Source: Fragum whitleyi
Lineage: Eukaryota; Mollusca; Bivalvia; Cardiida; Cardiidae
Assembly (NCBI GenBank): GCA_948146395.1
Contig: OX411557.1
Coordinates: forward strand, 32,094,077 to 32,158,076
Reading direction: 5' to 3'
Length of the DNA: 64,000 bases
The notes under the pieces were generated by a model. The model was given only the letters and a program-made list of their open reading frames with translations, had not been told where the DNA came from and made no database searches. Positions 10,268 through 21,452 of this stretch are shown piece after piece; position 1 is the first letter of the stretch, and each line of letters begins with the position of its first letter. The position numbers and the translations under genes are program-made.

Positions 10268-11035
10268 TTAGTTAATTACATTGTGAAATTGAAAATAATT
10301 CCGATCAAAAACATTCTAAATCACTTCAGTGCTCAATTCGTGACATTCAAAACACACAAACCAGTGACTAAAAAACGATCCGAATTAAATAAAAAAAACA
10401 ACCGTGAAATCACTCTAAACGTTTTTTTTTTATTATTTTTTTTTTGATATTTTGGTTCGGGATATGAGGACGGAAATTCTTTTTACTATTTTCATAAGTT
10501 TTATTTGCTCTGCTTCCGAAAAAAGGCAAGGGGAAATGCTGAAAACATGCTTGTTGTTTTCTCTGAATACTCTAAAATGGGGAAAAATACTCAAAAAAAA
10601 AATGGAAAAAAAAGTAATTTTTTGAATTCATACAAATATTTGCGTGTTTTGTCAACCTTATATGCAGTTCTACCCAAAAACATAGTCAGAATTTGGATTC
10701 ATTGTCTTAAAACGATCACACAAACGCAAACATTTTTTTTAATAGCGGGAAATCAAAAACCGGTTGAGCGGACGTTCTTAATCATTGCACGATTGCATTG
10801 GCTGGAGATTTTGATTGTAAGCGTTTGATTGGTCATAAAAACACAAAATCAGAAAAGAAAGTAGATTTCTAACCCCGAGGTAATAAATATCGTTAATTTT
10901 GACGAAATTATTGATATTGCATTATCTCCCTCTTTTAAAATTATATTCAAAACCGCTCCTCACGTTCTTCCAAATTCATTCCGAAAACATTCCAAAACCA
11001 TACACCTTTTCAATTACACAATGTTGTTTACTGTA
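10268..11035. mobile_element. MITE-1 copy enlarged by internal sequence
   Basis: The left end is TTAGTTAATTACATTGTGAA and the right end ATGTTGTTTACTGTA, the MITE-1 termini in reverse orientation. The span is about 770 bp against roughly 440 bp for complete copies. The extra sequence, roughly 10400-10740, is A/T-rich with no recognisable identity. Confidence 0.6.
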
Positions 11036-11586
11036 GCATACTGTGTGCGGTTTATCAGTATAGACCAGCAATTTCAAGTGAGTGATCGAAGATCAAATTT
11101 ACATTGAAAATGATAGGAGACAACGATTTCTCGAACCTCACTCTTTCTTGCGGAACTATATTTCAATTAACAATGCATTTTCGTCGAATCGCGCCCTCTT
11201 TTAGAGTAAGATATTTCAGACAATCTACACTTAGAAACATCGTGAAACTGACAAGTTGAAAGGGTTTTTGTAATAATTGTTGTAAAGTTTACACAAAGCA
11301 ATAATTCCATAAAAGTCCAACTTGGTTTCTGAGTAGAAAATGATGACACTTTTTTTTTCTTAATAATTGTATTCTTATAATTTCTATTTTGTCTGGGAAA
11401 TTTCCAAGAGAAAAGAAACATACAACGTAAATCACAGACCAATTTCAGTGGTTATCGAAACTGAAAGCTTACAAATTGAGTGCAAATGAAAAACGAAAAG
11501 ATTATCAAAATGTGTAATCGGTTCTTCAATCTTCTCATCTGTTTTAGAATCTTGGCGTCTGTGATGTTTGTTCTAGTGTTTTTTTT

Positions 11587-11617
<31 letters not shown>

Positions 11618-12080
11618 CGCGAAGGTGAATCTTTGCATTATCATTCATTATCCAAGGACCAACCTGTTTACCAAAAGGGATGAATATGATATAAAGATGT
11701 AAAAAGAATCTCGCTTGTATTTTTAAGAATTTGCCAACTAGCGAATTATTTGACAATTACATGAATTTATGAAGACTTGGTCATCACAAGAGGTAAAAGT
11801 AGTCACTCCAAAATATATAACAACGTGCCTTTGTTAACAGTATGAGAAGTAACGATCGCTTTTAAAAAGGGGTGTTATATTTTCAATGTTAATCTGTTCC
11901 CTTAAAGATAACCATTTAAATCGAGCAAAAGTTTGTGGTACACTATAACAAGACCTCGATAATGGCTCTTTAAAGCACACAAAATAATTTCAGACAAACA
12001 AAGTGAGTATAAATATTTAATATTCAATTATTAAATGACGTAAACTTTTTGCGTGGGTTGAGAATAAATGACACGTGTAA
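11036..12080. other. No gene; decayed MITE-1 end and long poly-T
   Basis: AGAAACATCGTGAAACTGAC at about 11234 is an isolated MITE-1 terminus. T-runs lie at about 11579-11617. Nothing else is recognised. Confidence 0.4.
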
Positions 12081-12092
12081 ATTTCGTTAGTG

Positions 12093-12155
12093 GGCGATCA
12101 AAACCTCGTAACTCTAGCTTATTCAAGCTGTAGTTACGAGTTTTTGATAGCCCAT
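12093..12155. repeat. Short foldback (CTCGTAACT / AGTTACGAG)
   Basis: Inverted arms of about 25 bp: ATCAAAACCTCGTAACTCTA opposite the complement of GTAGTTACGAGTTTTTGAT, with a short loop near TTATT. A similar hairpin (CGTAACTTTTCC / AAAGTTACG) occurs at about 19066-19104. Confidence 0.65.
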
Positions 12156-12690
12156 CGACATAATCCTTTTCATGCATTTCGAGACAAATTTCTGTCACAA
12201 ACACACTTTTTCTAGGCTTTGACACAAATGGCCCTATCATACACTCTCTACTTAATGATTTAGGGAAAAACTTAACTTTGCGGCTTGAATTTTTCCCAAA
12301 ATTGACTATTTGGTTGAACTTTAAATTCAGCAGGATAAGAAACCCTGCCTCTCCTATGTCTAAGATTACAAAACACTTATAATTACAACAAGAAATTGTT
12401 ATGCTAATATACTGGACAATATTTGCAAATGTTTCTTATCCTTGCTGAAAATGATCCTACGCTACGTTCAGGAAGCTAAAAACATTTGCAAACTTTGAAT
12501 AAATTACTGATTCCCGCATTGCATGTAAGAGCACGTAGAAAGAGCGGGTATCATTTCTAAAACGTTTAGCTACAGGTTTTCGTCTTGAACGCCGTGCGTA
12601 TCAAACATGCAGCTTCCTTGAAAGTGACTCGCAAATATATTAGTCTACATGAATTTAAAACTGTTAAACTTTGAAGTCATCCGGCCATTT
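12156..12690. other. No recognised feature
   Basis: Only short chance reading frames; no repeat family recognised. Confidence 0.4.
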
Positions 12691-12812
12691 TATCTAGGTT
12701 TCCGCATGCCGTCTTTATGGTTCATATTTGCCTCCCAAAGAGAGCATATTAATTCCGCCGCATGCTAGTAATATTTTACCATGGTAACCATGCAGGATAA
12801 TAAAAAAAGAAT
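12691..12812. repeat. Dispersed repeat C, copy 1
   Basis: Shares GCATGCCGTCTTTATGGTTC and TAATATTTTACCATGGTAAC, in the same order and spacing, with 36790-36890. The divergence is moderate. Class unknown. Confidence 0.55.
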
Positions 12813-13988
12813 GCCTGTGTTAAAAGATCAACCATTAACACTCGTTAATATATAGATGGCTGATCAGAAAACAGTTGTGACCGTCTTTATATTTATAGGC
12901 AGTTTCTACTGTTTTGCGATTGGCTATCAATGTATCATAATGATTTTTTTTATGATACCAATATTTCATAAAAAGGGGGTGAGTTACTGAAGGGGAAGAA
13001 AGGGACTTTTAGATACAAATAAGGTATGGTACGAGTAGCATTTGATATAAGATTCTGTATATAAGAGAATCCCATTAAGTTATATTTAGGGAAAACTGTT
13101 TACATGTATGTAGAATTATTTTCAGAATATGTCCCGAGAGCAATGTGTAGATAGCGGATATTTCATTATCTATTTATTTATTTTCCTTTTGTTATTTTCA
13201 TCAAAGATTTCGATAAACAGTCTGAAAAGTATATCGTTTTGAAAATTAAATACTTTCTAGTTTATACATGTATGTTTTTATTCAAAGCCGTCAGTGCTTA
13301 AGATCTCGGAAAGCGTCAATGCAAAGGCTTTTTAAAACCCGGTTGTAATATGAAAGATTTACTTGACCCAGGTGTTCAGTGGCGGATTCAGAGGAGATTC
13401 AGGGGAGTCAAACAACCCCTTTGATGCATGTTTCTTGAATTATCATGGGGAACTTAAATCAAAATTGGGAAATAGTAGGGAAAAATCCCGCATGAATAAA
13501 AAAGGTTCTTTGTACTGAACGGCTCATAAGGCTCTTCCCTTTGGTCTTCTGAATCTCTACTTTAAATGAAGTCTATTTAGCTATCCTCAAGTTTGTGTAC
13601 AAGTTTTGAAATATAATCTTTGGATAAGCTTCACAAGCTTTTGAATAGGTATGTATCCTATGTGATCAACTTCGGAAAAGAATGAAAGGCTATTTACAAC
13701 TGTCTTTAATTCTTTTCTTAAGATCATTTCCAGAGGGTCCTCTATATGGACTCACACAAGATAGTTATGTGAGTCCTGGCTACTTATTTGTAATTCTCAG
13801 ACTCGAAGGTCTTTAAAACCCTGTCGTATGTTCGAACACCCCCCCTCCCCCTACCAAAAGTTCTCGATCCGCAATTGGTGTGAAATTATCTACAAAATGC
13901 TGAAAGACTGTTTGCTCTTCTAGGAGCCGAGGAGATGACATTAGACTTCATAAATTCCAGAATACATTGTGTTTTGCATGCATATAAC
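12813..13988. other. No recognised feature
   Basis: AT-rich sequence; a short C-rich run near 13840-13850. No gene or element is recognised. Confidence 0.45.
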
Positions 13989-13998
13989 ATGTTGACTC

Positions 13999-14461
13999 CA
14001 TTCGGAACATCACTTGGCCATTTCCGTAAACTGCAACAGACCTCGGATGTATGTAAGGCGGATGGGTATGTAACAAAATTGTACATTTTGTTAGGCGAAA
14101 CAGTGTAAGAAAAACTAGCGCGGAAAATACCAGCCCTGTCTTTAGATATATTTTTTACAGTAAATAACGGCTGAAAAATCTTAATTTTTGAGAATGACGA
14201 ATCATTCTCAAAATTTAAGAGTTTTCAGTCCTTATTTAAGAATTTAAAGATATTTATATAAGGATACCGTGATTTCACGTCAGTGACTTAAACGAGTAGC
14301 GTTGGCGACGTCGAGTGTTTTCACTCATAGTTTCGAGGGCTCACGGCATTTTAACTGACGTCATTGAGTTTTTCAAAGGTTTTCCCGTAATTTTTTTAAA
14401 CAAAATCCGTCTATGTACATCCGAGGTTGATCGTGAAATTGGCCAAGTGGTGTTCCGAATG
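13999..14461. mobile_element. MITE-3 with 10-bp target duplication (MULE-like)
   Basis: A 463-bp element. The left end CATTCGGAACATCACTTGGC is mirrored at the right by GGCCAAGTGGTGTTCCGAATG (read in two parts: GGCCAAGTGG, TGTTCCGAATG). Inner arms share the CCTCGGATGTA motif. The direct repeat ATGTTGACTC flanks it at 13989-13998 and 14462-14471. Target duplications of 9-11 bp are characteristic of Mutator-like transposons, so this is probably a non-autonomous MULE. Internal conserved blocks are CAGTGACTTAAACGAGTAGC and GTTTCGAGGGCT, also present at 56.1 and 59.5 kb. No coding capacity. Confidence 0.8.
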
Positions 14462-14471
14462 ATGTTGACTC

Positions 14472-15177
14472 TTCAAACAAAAGGGACAACCTGGGTAGTG
14501 TGTAAACTTTTGCCCTGGTCAAACTGTGTAGGCTCATTAGGGTCGAGACTGGCTGATTTTCTGAAATAAGAGGTGAAGAGATTTTTTTTTAATCGATGAA
14601 AGCCTTGACTTTCTAACTTTATCAATAAATTATCTTTCTTAACAACATTCAAATGAAAACTTTTCCGATGAATAGGGAATTGGTTCAACTTCCAATCGGA
14701 TGACATTTGGTATTTGAAATCATTAAAGAGACAGGTGTTCGTTAATCAGTTTTGCCTAGTGTTTATACATTACGAGCTTAAACATGGAGTGTTATGGTAC
14801 ATAGAAAGGACATCATCCCTTCTCTTTCAACCAACTTCCGGTCCTGGTCATACCTTCTTTAATTTACAATTGCCATCCTTTTGTCTGTCTAAGGGTTCAA
14901 GAAAACGAATTTTATGTTGCCTGGAACACATCCGGGAAACGATTGTTTTCCGTGATTCCGGAACTGAAAATTAACTGCTTAGTGTCTTTCTTAATGGAAA
15001 CATCAACAAAGTGAATGCTTTTACCTACTCCATTTTTTGGGAATGGCACGAACAGACTCATATAAAAGGCATGAAATTCAGTATCATGCAATCGTTGATA
15101 CGATTTTCAAAAAATTGCTTTCTGTTCATGATAAAAACGAAACGTTAAAAGGAAAGCACTCCCTGTTATGTACGTGT
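14472..15177. other. No recognised feature
   Basis: Frames of 77-86 codons here have no recognisable motif. Nothing else is seen. Confidence 0.4.
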
Positions 15178-15247
15178 TAAAACGTGCAAAGTGAGGTACA
15201 ATTTCTAAAAAATTGCAAACGTTTTTGCTACCGTAACGCTGGGCAGC
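15178..15247. mobile_element. Half of a foldback element (33.6-kb family)
   Basis: GTGCAAAGTGAGGTACAATTTC, read as GTGCAAAGTG and AGGTACAATTTC, then TTGCAAACGT and AACGCTGGGC match one arm of the foldback at 33551-33680. The other arm is missing or decayed. Confidence 0.5.
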
Positions 15248-15254
15248 CACATAG

Positions 15255-15433
15255 CTAGGAACGTCACGAAATTGACATGGTGAACATTTTCGAATGGGGT
15301 GTTAATGAAAATGAAGGCCCTTTTTATATAATAAGTGGGAGAGGTAATATAGTATTGCTAATTTTGTTCAAAATAAATGGAATTAAAGAAATTCAATTAC
15401 CTCCCTTAAATTATATATATAATTTATTTTGAA
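15255..15433. mobile_element. Left half of MITE-1
   Basis: GTCACGAAATTGACATGGTG, GAGAGGTAATATAGTATTGC and AATTACCTCCCTTAAAT follow the forward MITE-1 order. Homology stops at about 15430, where Penelope-like sequence begins, so the Penelope insertion may have interrupted it. Confidence 0.55.
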
Positions 15434-15486
15434 CACGCCTTTGATTTAATAATTTAATAAATAGATAAAAGTATAATATTTTGTTT

Positions 15487-15527
15487 ATCACCAAACGCGT
15501 TTCGCCTTTCGGCTCATCAGTGGTAAC
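15487..15527 (-). ncRNA. Hammerhead ribozyme (minimal type I), Penelope-associated
   Basis: On the minus strand the sequence carries the complete hammerhead core. Stem I 5' strand GTTACCA is followed by CTGATGA. Stem II is GCC-GAAA-GGC, followed by GAAA. A very short stem III (CG with a 2-nt loop) leads to the cleavage triplet GTT, then the stem I 3' strand TGGTGAT. Stem I pairs over seven positions, two of them G-U. Short stem III and type I topology are features reported for hammerheads of Penelope-like retroelements. It lies 74 nt downstream of the GIY-YIG stop codon on the same strand, as expected for such an element's terminal repeat. Activity is inferred, not shown; GUU is a weaker cleavage triplet than GUC. 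Confidence 0.85.
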
Positions 15528-15600
15528 GTCGTTATAACGTCTATGTAACTAAGACGTAACGTCAACTGTGACGTCACGTCCGGAGATCGGTAATTTTATA

Positions 15601-15903
15601 TTATTGAAGACTACTGTGTTTCAGCGCATTCAATTTTGGTTTAAAACAATTAATGAAATAGTTTTCCTTTGCTAATCTGACCGATAAATTTTCTGTTTTT
15701 AATTTGTAGAAAGGAAACATTTGAAATTTAGGATCATGGTTAGAACAATTACTTAGATGCTCGCTTAAAGGAATTTGTCTGGTTGTAGGGTCCCTAATTT
15801 GTTGTGCGTGTATAGTTCGCCTAGTTCTTAGTTTGTCTCCAGTTTGCCAAAAACAAAGGAATACAAAAATACAGCATTCGAAATAGCGAAGTTCGTAAAG
15901 TTT
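15601..15903 (-). pseudogene. Penelope-like element, GIY-YIG endonuclease C-terminal fragment
   Basis: An uninterrupted minus-strand frame of 100 codons ends at TAA (15603-15601); upstream an in-frame TAA (15906-15904) closes it, so there is no start. Visible motifs in order: QTGDKLRTRRTIHAQQ, then DPTTRQIPLSEHL, then KFQMFPFYKL, and near the end ENYFIN and FKPKLNAL. This order matches the GIY-YIG nuclease domain at the C-terminus of Penelope-like retrotransposons, which nicks target DNA for reverse transcription. The Y-I-G segment itself is diverged (FLCFW before QTG). Reverse transcriptase is absent: the copy is 5'-truncated, the usual fate of these elements. A hammerhead ribozyme lies just downstream. 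Confidence 0.85.
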
Positions 15904-16049
15904 TTAACTTTGCCATTTTCAATGCTTTATTTTTCAATGATACATTTTGTTGTTTCTGTAAATGAAAAGGCTTTTCGAACAGAGAAAAGCCAATCCGCAA
16001 AGGAGAGACAAAAGTAGTGCATTAATGATAAAATCACGTCTGTCTGTCA
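15904..16049 (-). other. Unassigned segment between Penelope and Tc1-like relics
   Basis: A minus-strand frame continuous with the adjacent transposase fragment runs through here (ending MYH), but its residues do not resemble any transposase. It may be the upstream part of the Penelope copy in another frame, or host DNA. Confidence 0.3.
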
Positions 16050-16200
16050 CGTCGTTTGTCTGTGCGTGTTTTTGTACCAAACGTGTTATGACACTGTGGT
16101 GATATCCCAGCTGTCTGGCAATGGCTCTACAAAACATTCCAGAATCTCGCATTCCAATTATTCGCCATCTTTCATTTGTAGACAATCTACGCCTTGTCAT
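16050..16200 (-). pseudogene. Tc1-like transposase, N-terminal fragment
   Basis: The frame begins ATG at 16200 with MTRRRLSTNERWRIIGMRD, followed by the helix-turn-helix pattern FCRAIARQLGYHHSVITR and VQKHAQTNDV. This is the DNA-binding N-terminus of a Tc1/mariner-superfamily transposase. After about 50 residues homology to the fuller copy at 38.0-38.9 kb stops and unrelated sequence follows, so the catalytic DDE domain is absent. Unlike the 38-kb copy, the start codon is intact. The residue at position 23 is F where the other copy has S. Confidence 0.8.
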
Positions 16201-16472
16201 GACTGAGTTTCAAATCGAAATGTAAACAATTGCACGAGCTACACAACGTTAGTATCTCTGACAGAAAAGCTGATTTTCCACTTTGCACGAGCCCTGGCTT
16301 TACAGTCATTGCACGAGACTTGCTGAATATGCACGTGCATCCGAAACATTTTAATCAATAGCTACAAGGTTGTTCTAACAGTTTGACAACATAGATACGT
16401 TATTAAAGTTTTCGATAGAAATTTTATTAACTTATAACTTAGTGGCGCTTAACTTTATGTTCTGAGTATATA
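16201..16472 (-). mobile_element. 5' untranslated region and terminal repeat of Tc1-like fragment
   Basis: Aligns base by base with 38940-39138, ending GTTCTGAGTATATA, the terminal repeat. It contains about 75 bp (16240-16315) absent from the 38-kb copy, bounded by GCACGAG at both ends. The other copy probably lost this by a microhomology deletion. The opposite terminus is missing. Confidence 0.75.
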
Positions 16473-16969
16473 TAGGAAAAATGATTTTAACAGAGGTCAA
16501 TCAATTATTATACTGTACCAGAGAGAAAAAAACATTTTAGTGTTTAATCGATTACTTTTGATGACACAGAAAATCTTTCAAACGTTTATTCTTGAATAAA
16601 TCATAGCCATGAAGATGCCTACACTTCTACACCCATGTTCACAAGAACAGCCCTCCATGCACGCGGGATATAATTCACAATATAATTGCTCCTTTTTGTT
16701 TACTGATCGAAGGACAGGGCTCCATTCAGACAGTTCAAAACCTTCCAAAAATCTCAAAACGGTAAAAAAACCATCATCCAAATCACTCCAATATTCAATG
16801 ATTTCATTCATGTTCTTAAATATTGAATTGATCGATTAGTTATGAAAGACACATAAATCTAATTATAGTACAACATGTATTTCTCATCAAGGAGAGAAAT
16901 AATTTTCAAAGTAACTACAACAACATATAATGTCTTATTATTATTATTTTAAGTACCAGCGTTTCGGCA
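16473..16969. other. No gene; possible decayed MITE sequence
   Basis: CATTCAGACAGTTCAAAACC and ATTCAATGATTTCATTCATG hint at decayed MITE-1 but the order is unclear. Nothing else is recognised. Confidence 0.35.
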
Positions 16970-17160
16970 ACGTTTTTTTCCCTCTTTTTTCATTCAAGGA
17001 GAGGTAATAAATCATTCCTAAGTTTGCTCAAGTTAAAAAAAAAAAGCAATATTCTATTACATCTCTTTAGTTTTTTGTTCAAAGCTCGCTTATCACATTC
17101 GTTCATTTTACATTCCAAAATTATTCAGATTGCCAATCTCATGATTTTTAAATTATATTA
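16970..17160. mobile_element. Degenerate right half of MITE-1
   Basis: GAGAGGTAATAAATCATTCC, GTTCAAAGCTCGCTTATCAC, CATTCCAAAATTATTC and CCAATCTCATGAT follow the reversed MITE-1 order. The terminal GTTAACTGTA is lost. Confidence 0.5.
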
Positions 17161-20100
17161 TTACATCAGGAATGAATAGGTTATAGCAGTATAAATCAAC
17201 ATGTAAGAGTAGATCTCAAAAACACGTTTTCTTCTATCATTTGATCTCATATTTATCACTAAAACGATACATCTATACCAGTTTAAGACAATCTCGATAA
17301 ATCGTCATCTACAATCATTTTTTATGTAAAATTAGTATTTGATGTCTCAATCAAACTTGTAAATCTGTAATACGTTTATTTTTTTTTTAGAAAAAAACGC
17401 GACTATCACGTGATTCCTGTCGTCACTGTATGATATGTCACGTTTATTTAATCAGCTACATTCGTTCATATTTGTACGACAATCCTTTGTAATGATGTTT
17501 CATGGTTTCCTTTTCTGGAGTATTACTTCTTCTTAGAATTATTTACCAACGACGAGATCAAAGCTAAATTCTAAAATAGTTAATTCCTTTCCTTATATAG
17601 ATAGCATCACTAGAATAGGTAAATGGCTTATTAGCTTATTTTTCAAAAACTACGCGCTATAAATAATCATGCTTCATTATATAGGATATTGGATCTGTCA
17701 TGAGAATTTGTTTGAGACAAAAAAATTCTTAACCGAGGCTAGAAAAGCTTTGGCGAGCATACAAAATCAATTAGCATTATCTTTTTCTCGCATAAATACC
17801 AGGGGTGCTTTTGCGTACACAAAATATTTACGTACGTTTTCGACTTACACTAAACGTACGTTTTTGCGTACGACATTTCACTACACTTTCGTAAACATGC
17901 ATTTACGTACGCATTTTGTAAACTGTAATAGTCTCGAATCAAAATATTTTCGTTCCCATTATTTGAGTAGGTTTTTTTTTTTTTTTTTTTACGTTTATTC
18001 AAACCCCCAATTCATAGCAAACTCTTATCTGATTTCATAAAAGGGAAAACTATATTTCTGTTATTATTTTTTGTGGTGTTATAAGAATCCCCATTTTCAA
18101 AATTCATAGCGAGTTTTTTTCCTTGGCCTACTTCGATTTACTTTTGCACTATAAAAGATTAATGATGTCGTTATTTGATTTAGGACGTCACGCACGTGCG
18201 AAACTTTGCGTTTTTCTTGTTTTGCAGTTTTGTTTTTGTTTTGAATATTATTTTTTTCATTATCATTTATGGAAAATATTTTGTTGAAAATACATGTAGC
18301 TAAATGCCTTTGTTTCAGCAGCATACATTATTGAATACAGCACTGAAAGTGCTAACTGTGAACGTCCCTGTTCGCATAGTTAGGCGATAGAGATATTTAA
18401 AAAAAAAAAACTCAATATAGGCATTGTATGGAAATGTGGCCTATCGATTATACCAAGGTATTCCAACCAATCAAATATTTCTTGCCACGCAAATTAAAAC
18501 CTATCTAAGTATCAATTCTTTAAAATGTTAATGAATAGTTTCTTTTACAAACTCTGCTTATGAATGGGGAGATGTTCATTTTAAAAATATATATTCCTTC
18601 TGTTAAAGGGCCCCCTGAGATTATTCTTGTGAGATTTTGATGACATCCGTGCAAGCTTTAGCTTCTGAAAAAAGTATCTCACCAAATAAACTATATGAAA
18701 TCGACCTTCGCTCATTAAAGGCATGATTCGTATGTAATCATACTAATATTTTGCAGACTGGTACAGGGTTATTCATGAATCATTTTCGTTAATAAATTCT
18801 ATCTATAGACGAAAATAAGTATTTCTATTGGATAGTTGCATTTCCAACATAATTTACCTTACGTGAATTCAATTTTAGATTCGTAATTCAACCAGTAACT
18901 CAAACTTTCGAAGATTATTATCCATCATTTTTGCACTGGCAGGGCGGCGTCTGAGTAACTGGTCATTGCATTTAAGGTTAGGGTAAATCAGCTTTTATTC
19001 ATAAAAACTTATTTCAAAAGAAAGTCGACATTAATAAAGCATAAATCAAAGATTGGTTATTAAAATGTCGTAACTTTTCCAAGCTAAAGTTACGAGGCTC
19101 TTGTAACTAAACGATGTAACGTGTTCACTTTCTTTGAGCACACGAATCCCTTTTTTTTATTTTTTTTTTTTTTTTAATTTTGTTTGTTTTTGATACAGTT
19201 TTTGCACGCTTAAACGATAATTGTCACACATATTGAAAGGTAAACTCGCCAAATTCAGTACGTCGCGGCTAAGCAACGCCCTGCCAGTTGAATAGTGACG
19301 GAGAATAACGCTCACTTAACCACGATGCGATTGCAGATTGTTTATAGACATGTCATCACGTGAAAAGATAGAATTATTTGCTGAATATACTCGGTAAAAA
19401 TCAAAACGATGTCTCTATGTTCATATTCTAACTATAAGGACCACAATGGAAATGAGACACTAATTCTTTCTGTGCTATCCTTGCAATGAGCGTATCAACA
19501 TAGCCATTTGTAATTTATAAAACCCTCTTTAAGAAAATATCATATTTTTAAGTGATATCATTTTACTCCTTGTGATATATGAAGGTCATAGCTAAGTTCA
19601 TACTTTTTATTATGAATAAACTATATCACCTCTGAAATTGGTCTGTTACAAATGTTATGTGTCATTATCTTCTGGAAATTACCCAGACAAAATAAAAGAA
19701 AATTGTTATTAGCTAGCTAACCAATGGTAATTTTAGAGCAAATTCGCCATTAATTTTGTCCCTATAAGAGATCAATGCGTGTGCTTTATGATGCAACGAT
19801 AGATCTACCTGTCTTGATGAAAATAACATTTTGAGTCTAAACATGACTATGTATTTCCTGAATTTGGCTCATGTATGCACACAGCAATCAATATGATGTG
19901 GTATTATCGCCAAATGTCTATCGTCCAACGTGCGTATGCCACGATTCAATTAAAATTTTTTCTCCTAAACGATTATACAGTCTAAGCAATGTATCAATTT
20001 TTAACATATTACAAAGAACTATTTGATGAACATGTTAATCTACAGGAAGCTAATATAATTCCTTAAAAGGTTCGAATCCAATGATCAAGATTATGAGTCA

Positions 20101-20576
20101 AACGAATTAATTTGTTTTGAGTAGTCTAGAGATATGTTATGATGGGTTTACCAAGACTAAATACGTATGTATTCTGCGTTATTAATGAACTCCGATAAAA
20201 GAAATGATCTTGATTATATTAAACGCAACTATACAAAAGGGAAAGGTATGGGAGCTCGGTAACATAATAAAACAGATATACGGTGGAAGTGCGCCTTGCA
20301 CGTGAATCACGACAGGTTTCTGGGCCGAGTCATTTCAAAAAGATGACGAGCAATTTATACAGCTCTTTTTTTCCAAAAGACTTTCGACAGTCGCAAATGT
20401 GCAAAAGATCTGAAAATGGTAACGGAAATAGATTCATAAGTATTTTCAGCATATTCACACTTGATAAGAGTAATATCACAGCGAGATTTAGTTTTTCATT
20501 ATTTAGAAGTTCGGGTAAAAATTGCAGATAATGTTAGAAAAGCGTGGTCTAAGTCAGATAGAAAATCTCGTGCCGC
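17161..20576. other. Largely featureless AT-rich stretch
   Basis: No gene is recognised. A 123-codon frame (17669-18040) lacks motifs and overlaps a cluster of ACGTACG words (17812-17912) and a poly-T run (17970-17990). A small foldback CGTAACTTTTCC / AAAGTTACG lies at about 19066-19104, and T-runs at 19150-19176. Confidence 0.45.
17812..17912. repeat. Cluster of ACGTACG words
   Basis: Within about 100 bp: TGCGTACAC, TTACGTACGTTTT, AAACGTACGTTTTTGCGTACG and TTACGTACGC (the longest is given here across 21 bases as AAACGTACG plus TTTTTGCGTACG). The spacing suggests a partial tandem duplication. Confidence 0.6.
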
Positions 20577-20628
20577 GGTATATGGGAAATAGACACTCGC
20601 TAACGCTCGTGTCTATTTCCCATATACC
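20577..20628. repeat. Perfect 20-bp hairpin with 12-nt loop
   Basis: GGTATATGGGAAATAGACAC (20577-20596) is matched exactly by its reverse complement at 20609-20628. The loop is TCGCTAACGCTC. Outside the perfect stem, AGAAAATC/GTTTTCT words on both sides extend the symmetry. It may be the remnant of a foldback element. Confidence 0.85.
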
Positions 20629-20859
20629 ATGGCTTTCGTTTTCTATCCTATAGGTGTTTCATATTTATACGTTGTTCTCTGTTGTTAATATTAAGGTTAT
20701 TACGACGGGAGATGGTCATATATTCATGGCTGTTGTCTTATATTCATGTACGAGATGAAGTTGGTATTTATTGGCTTAACTTAACCTTAACACGCTGTGA
20801 GTGTGATTAGGTTTTACGTTTCATACCTCCATGAAATCAACAAATGTTCTCTTCATATC

Positions 20860-21231
20860 TAAAATTTCAACATATTGGAGAAAAAATTTATCCAAACTCA
20901 AAAGCTCTCCAAAATCGTTAAAAACAATTCGAAATCGATCACAACGACCAACAGATCATTGAAATTTATCAAAGTATTCAACAATATTATTGGCTCGTGA
21001 GGATTTTCAATTGTGAGATTGGTCTGTGAAGACACATAGATAGGAAAGAATGTATATTGATTAAGGGAGATTACAAATTTTGCTAATTTCGTCCAATTGG
21101 ACGAAATTAGCGATATTTGAAAGCCTCACGCTATTCTCACTCAAAACTTGCTCTTCCTACCCATAACACTTCATTCCGCATTCATTCCAAAATCATTTAC
21201 ATTGTCAATTCTACGATGTTGTTAACTGTAT
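20860..21231. mobile_element. MITE-1 copy, left end decayed
   Basis: Reverse orientation. The centre contains the palindrome GCTAATTTCGTCC / GGACGAAATTAGC, and ATTGGCTCGTGAGGATTTTC and GAAGACACATAGAT precede it. The right end is clear: CATTCCAAAATCATTTAC, then TGTCAATTCTACGATGTTG and TTAACTGTA. Confidence 0.7.
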
Positions 21232-21354
21232 TTTCATTTTCATTTTCTGGGGGAAAATGGCCTTCAAAGAAATTTGAGAAATTTGTATACCAAAATATAA
21301 TTTCCTTTACAACAAAATACGTGTATCTAGAATTAAAGAATCCTACGACTAAGC

Positions 21355-21452
21355 ACCGTTGACAAATTGGAGTTTTGCAGTAAGAAGCTATTGGGACAAA
21401 AATGTTCCTGAATAATTTATACCATCCACCGAGACACGTCTAAGTCAACGTA
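21355..21452. repeat. Dispersed repeat D, copy 1
   Basis: GAGTTTTGCAGTAAGAAGCT and GAATAATTTATACCATCC match 39708-39800 in the same order, ending CGTCTAAGTCAACGT. Class unknown. Confidence 0.65.

Noticed and set aside
14315..14569. 84-codon plus-strand frame
   Set aside because: Lies mostly within the MITE-3 element and crosses its terminus; no motif.
17669..18040. 123-codon plus-strand frame
   Set aside because: Ends in a phenylalanine run from poly-T and includes the ACGTACG cluster; no domain.
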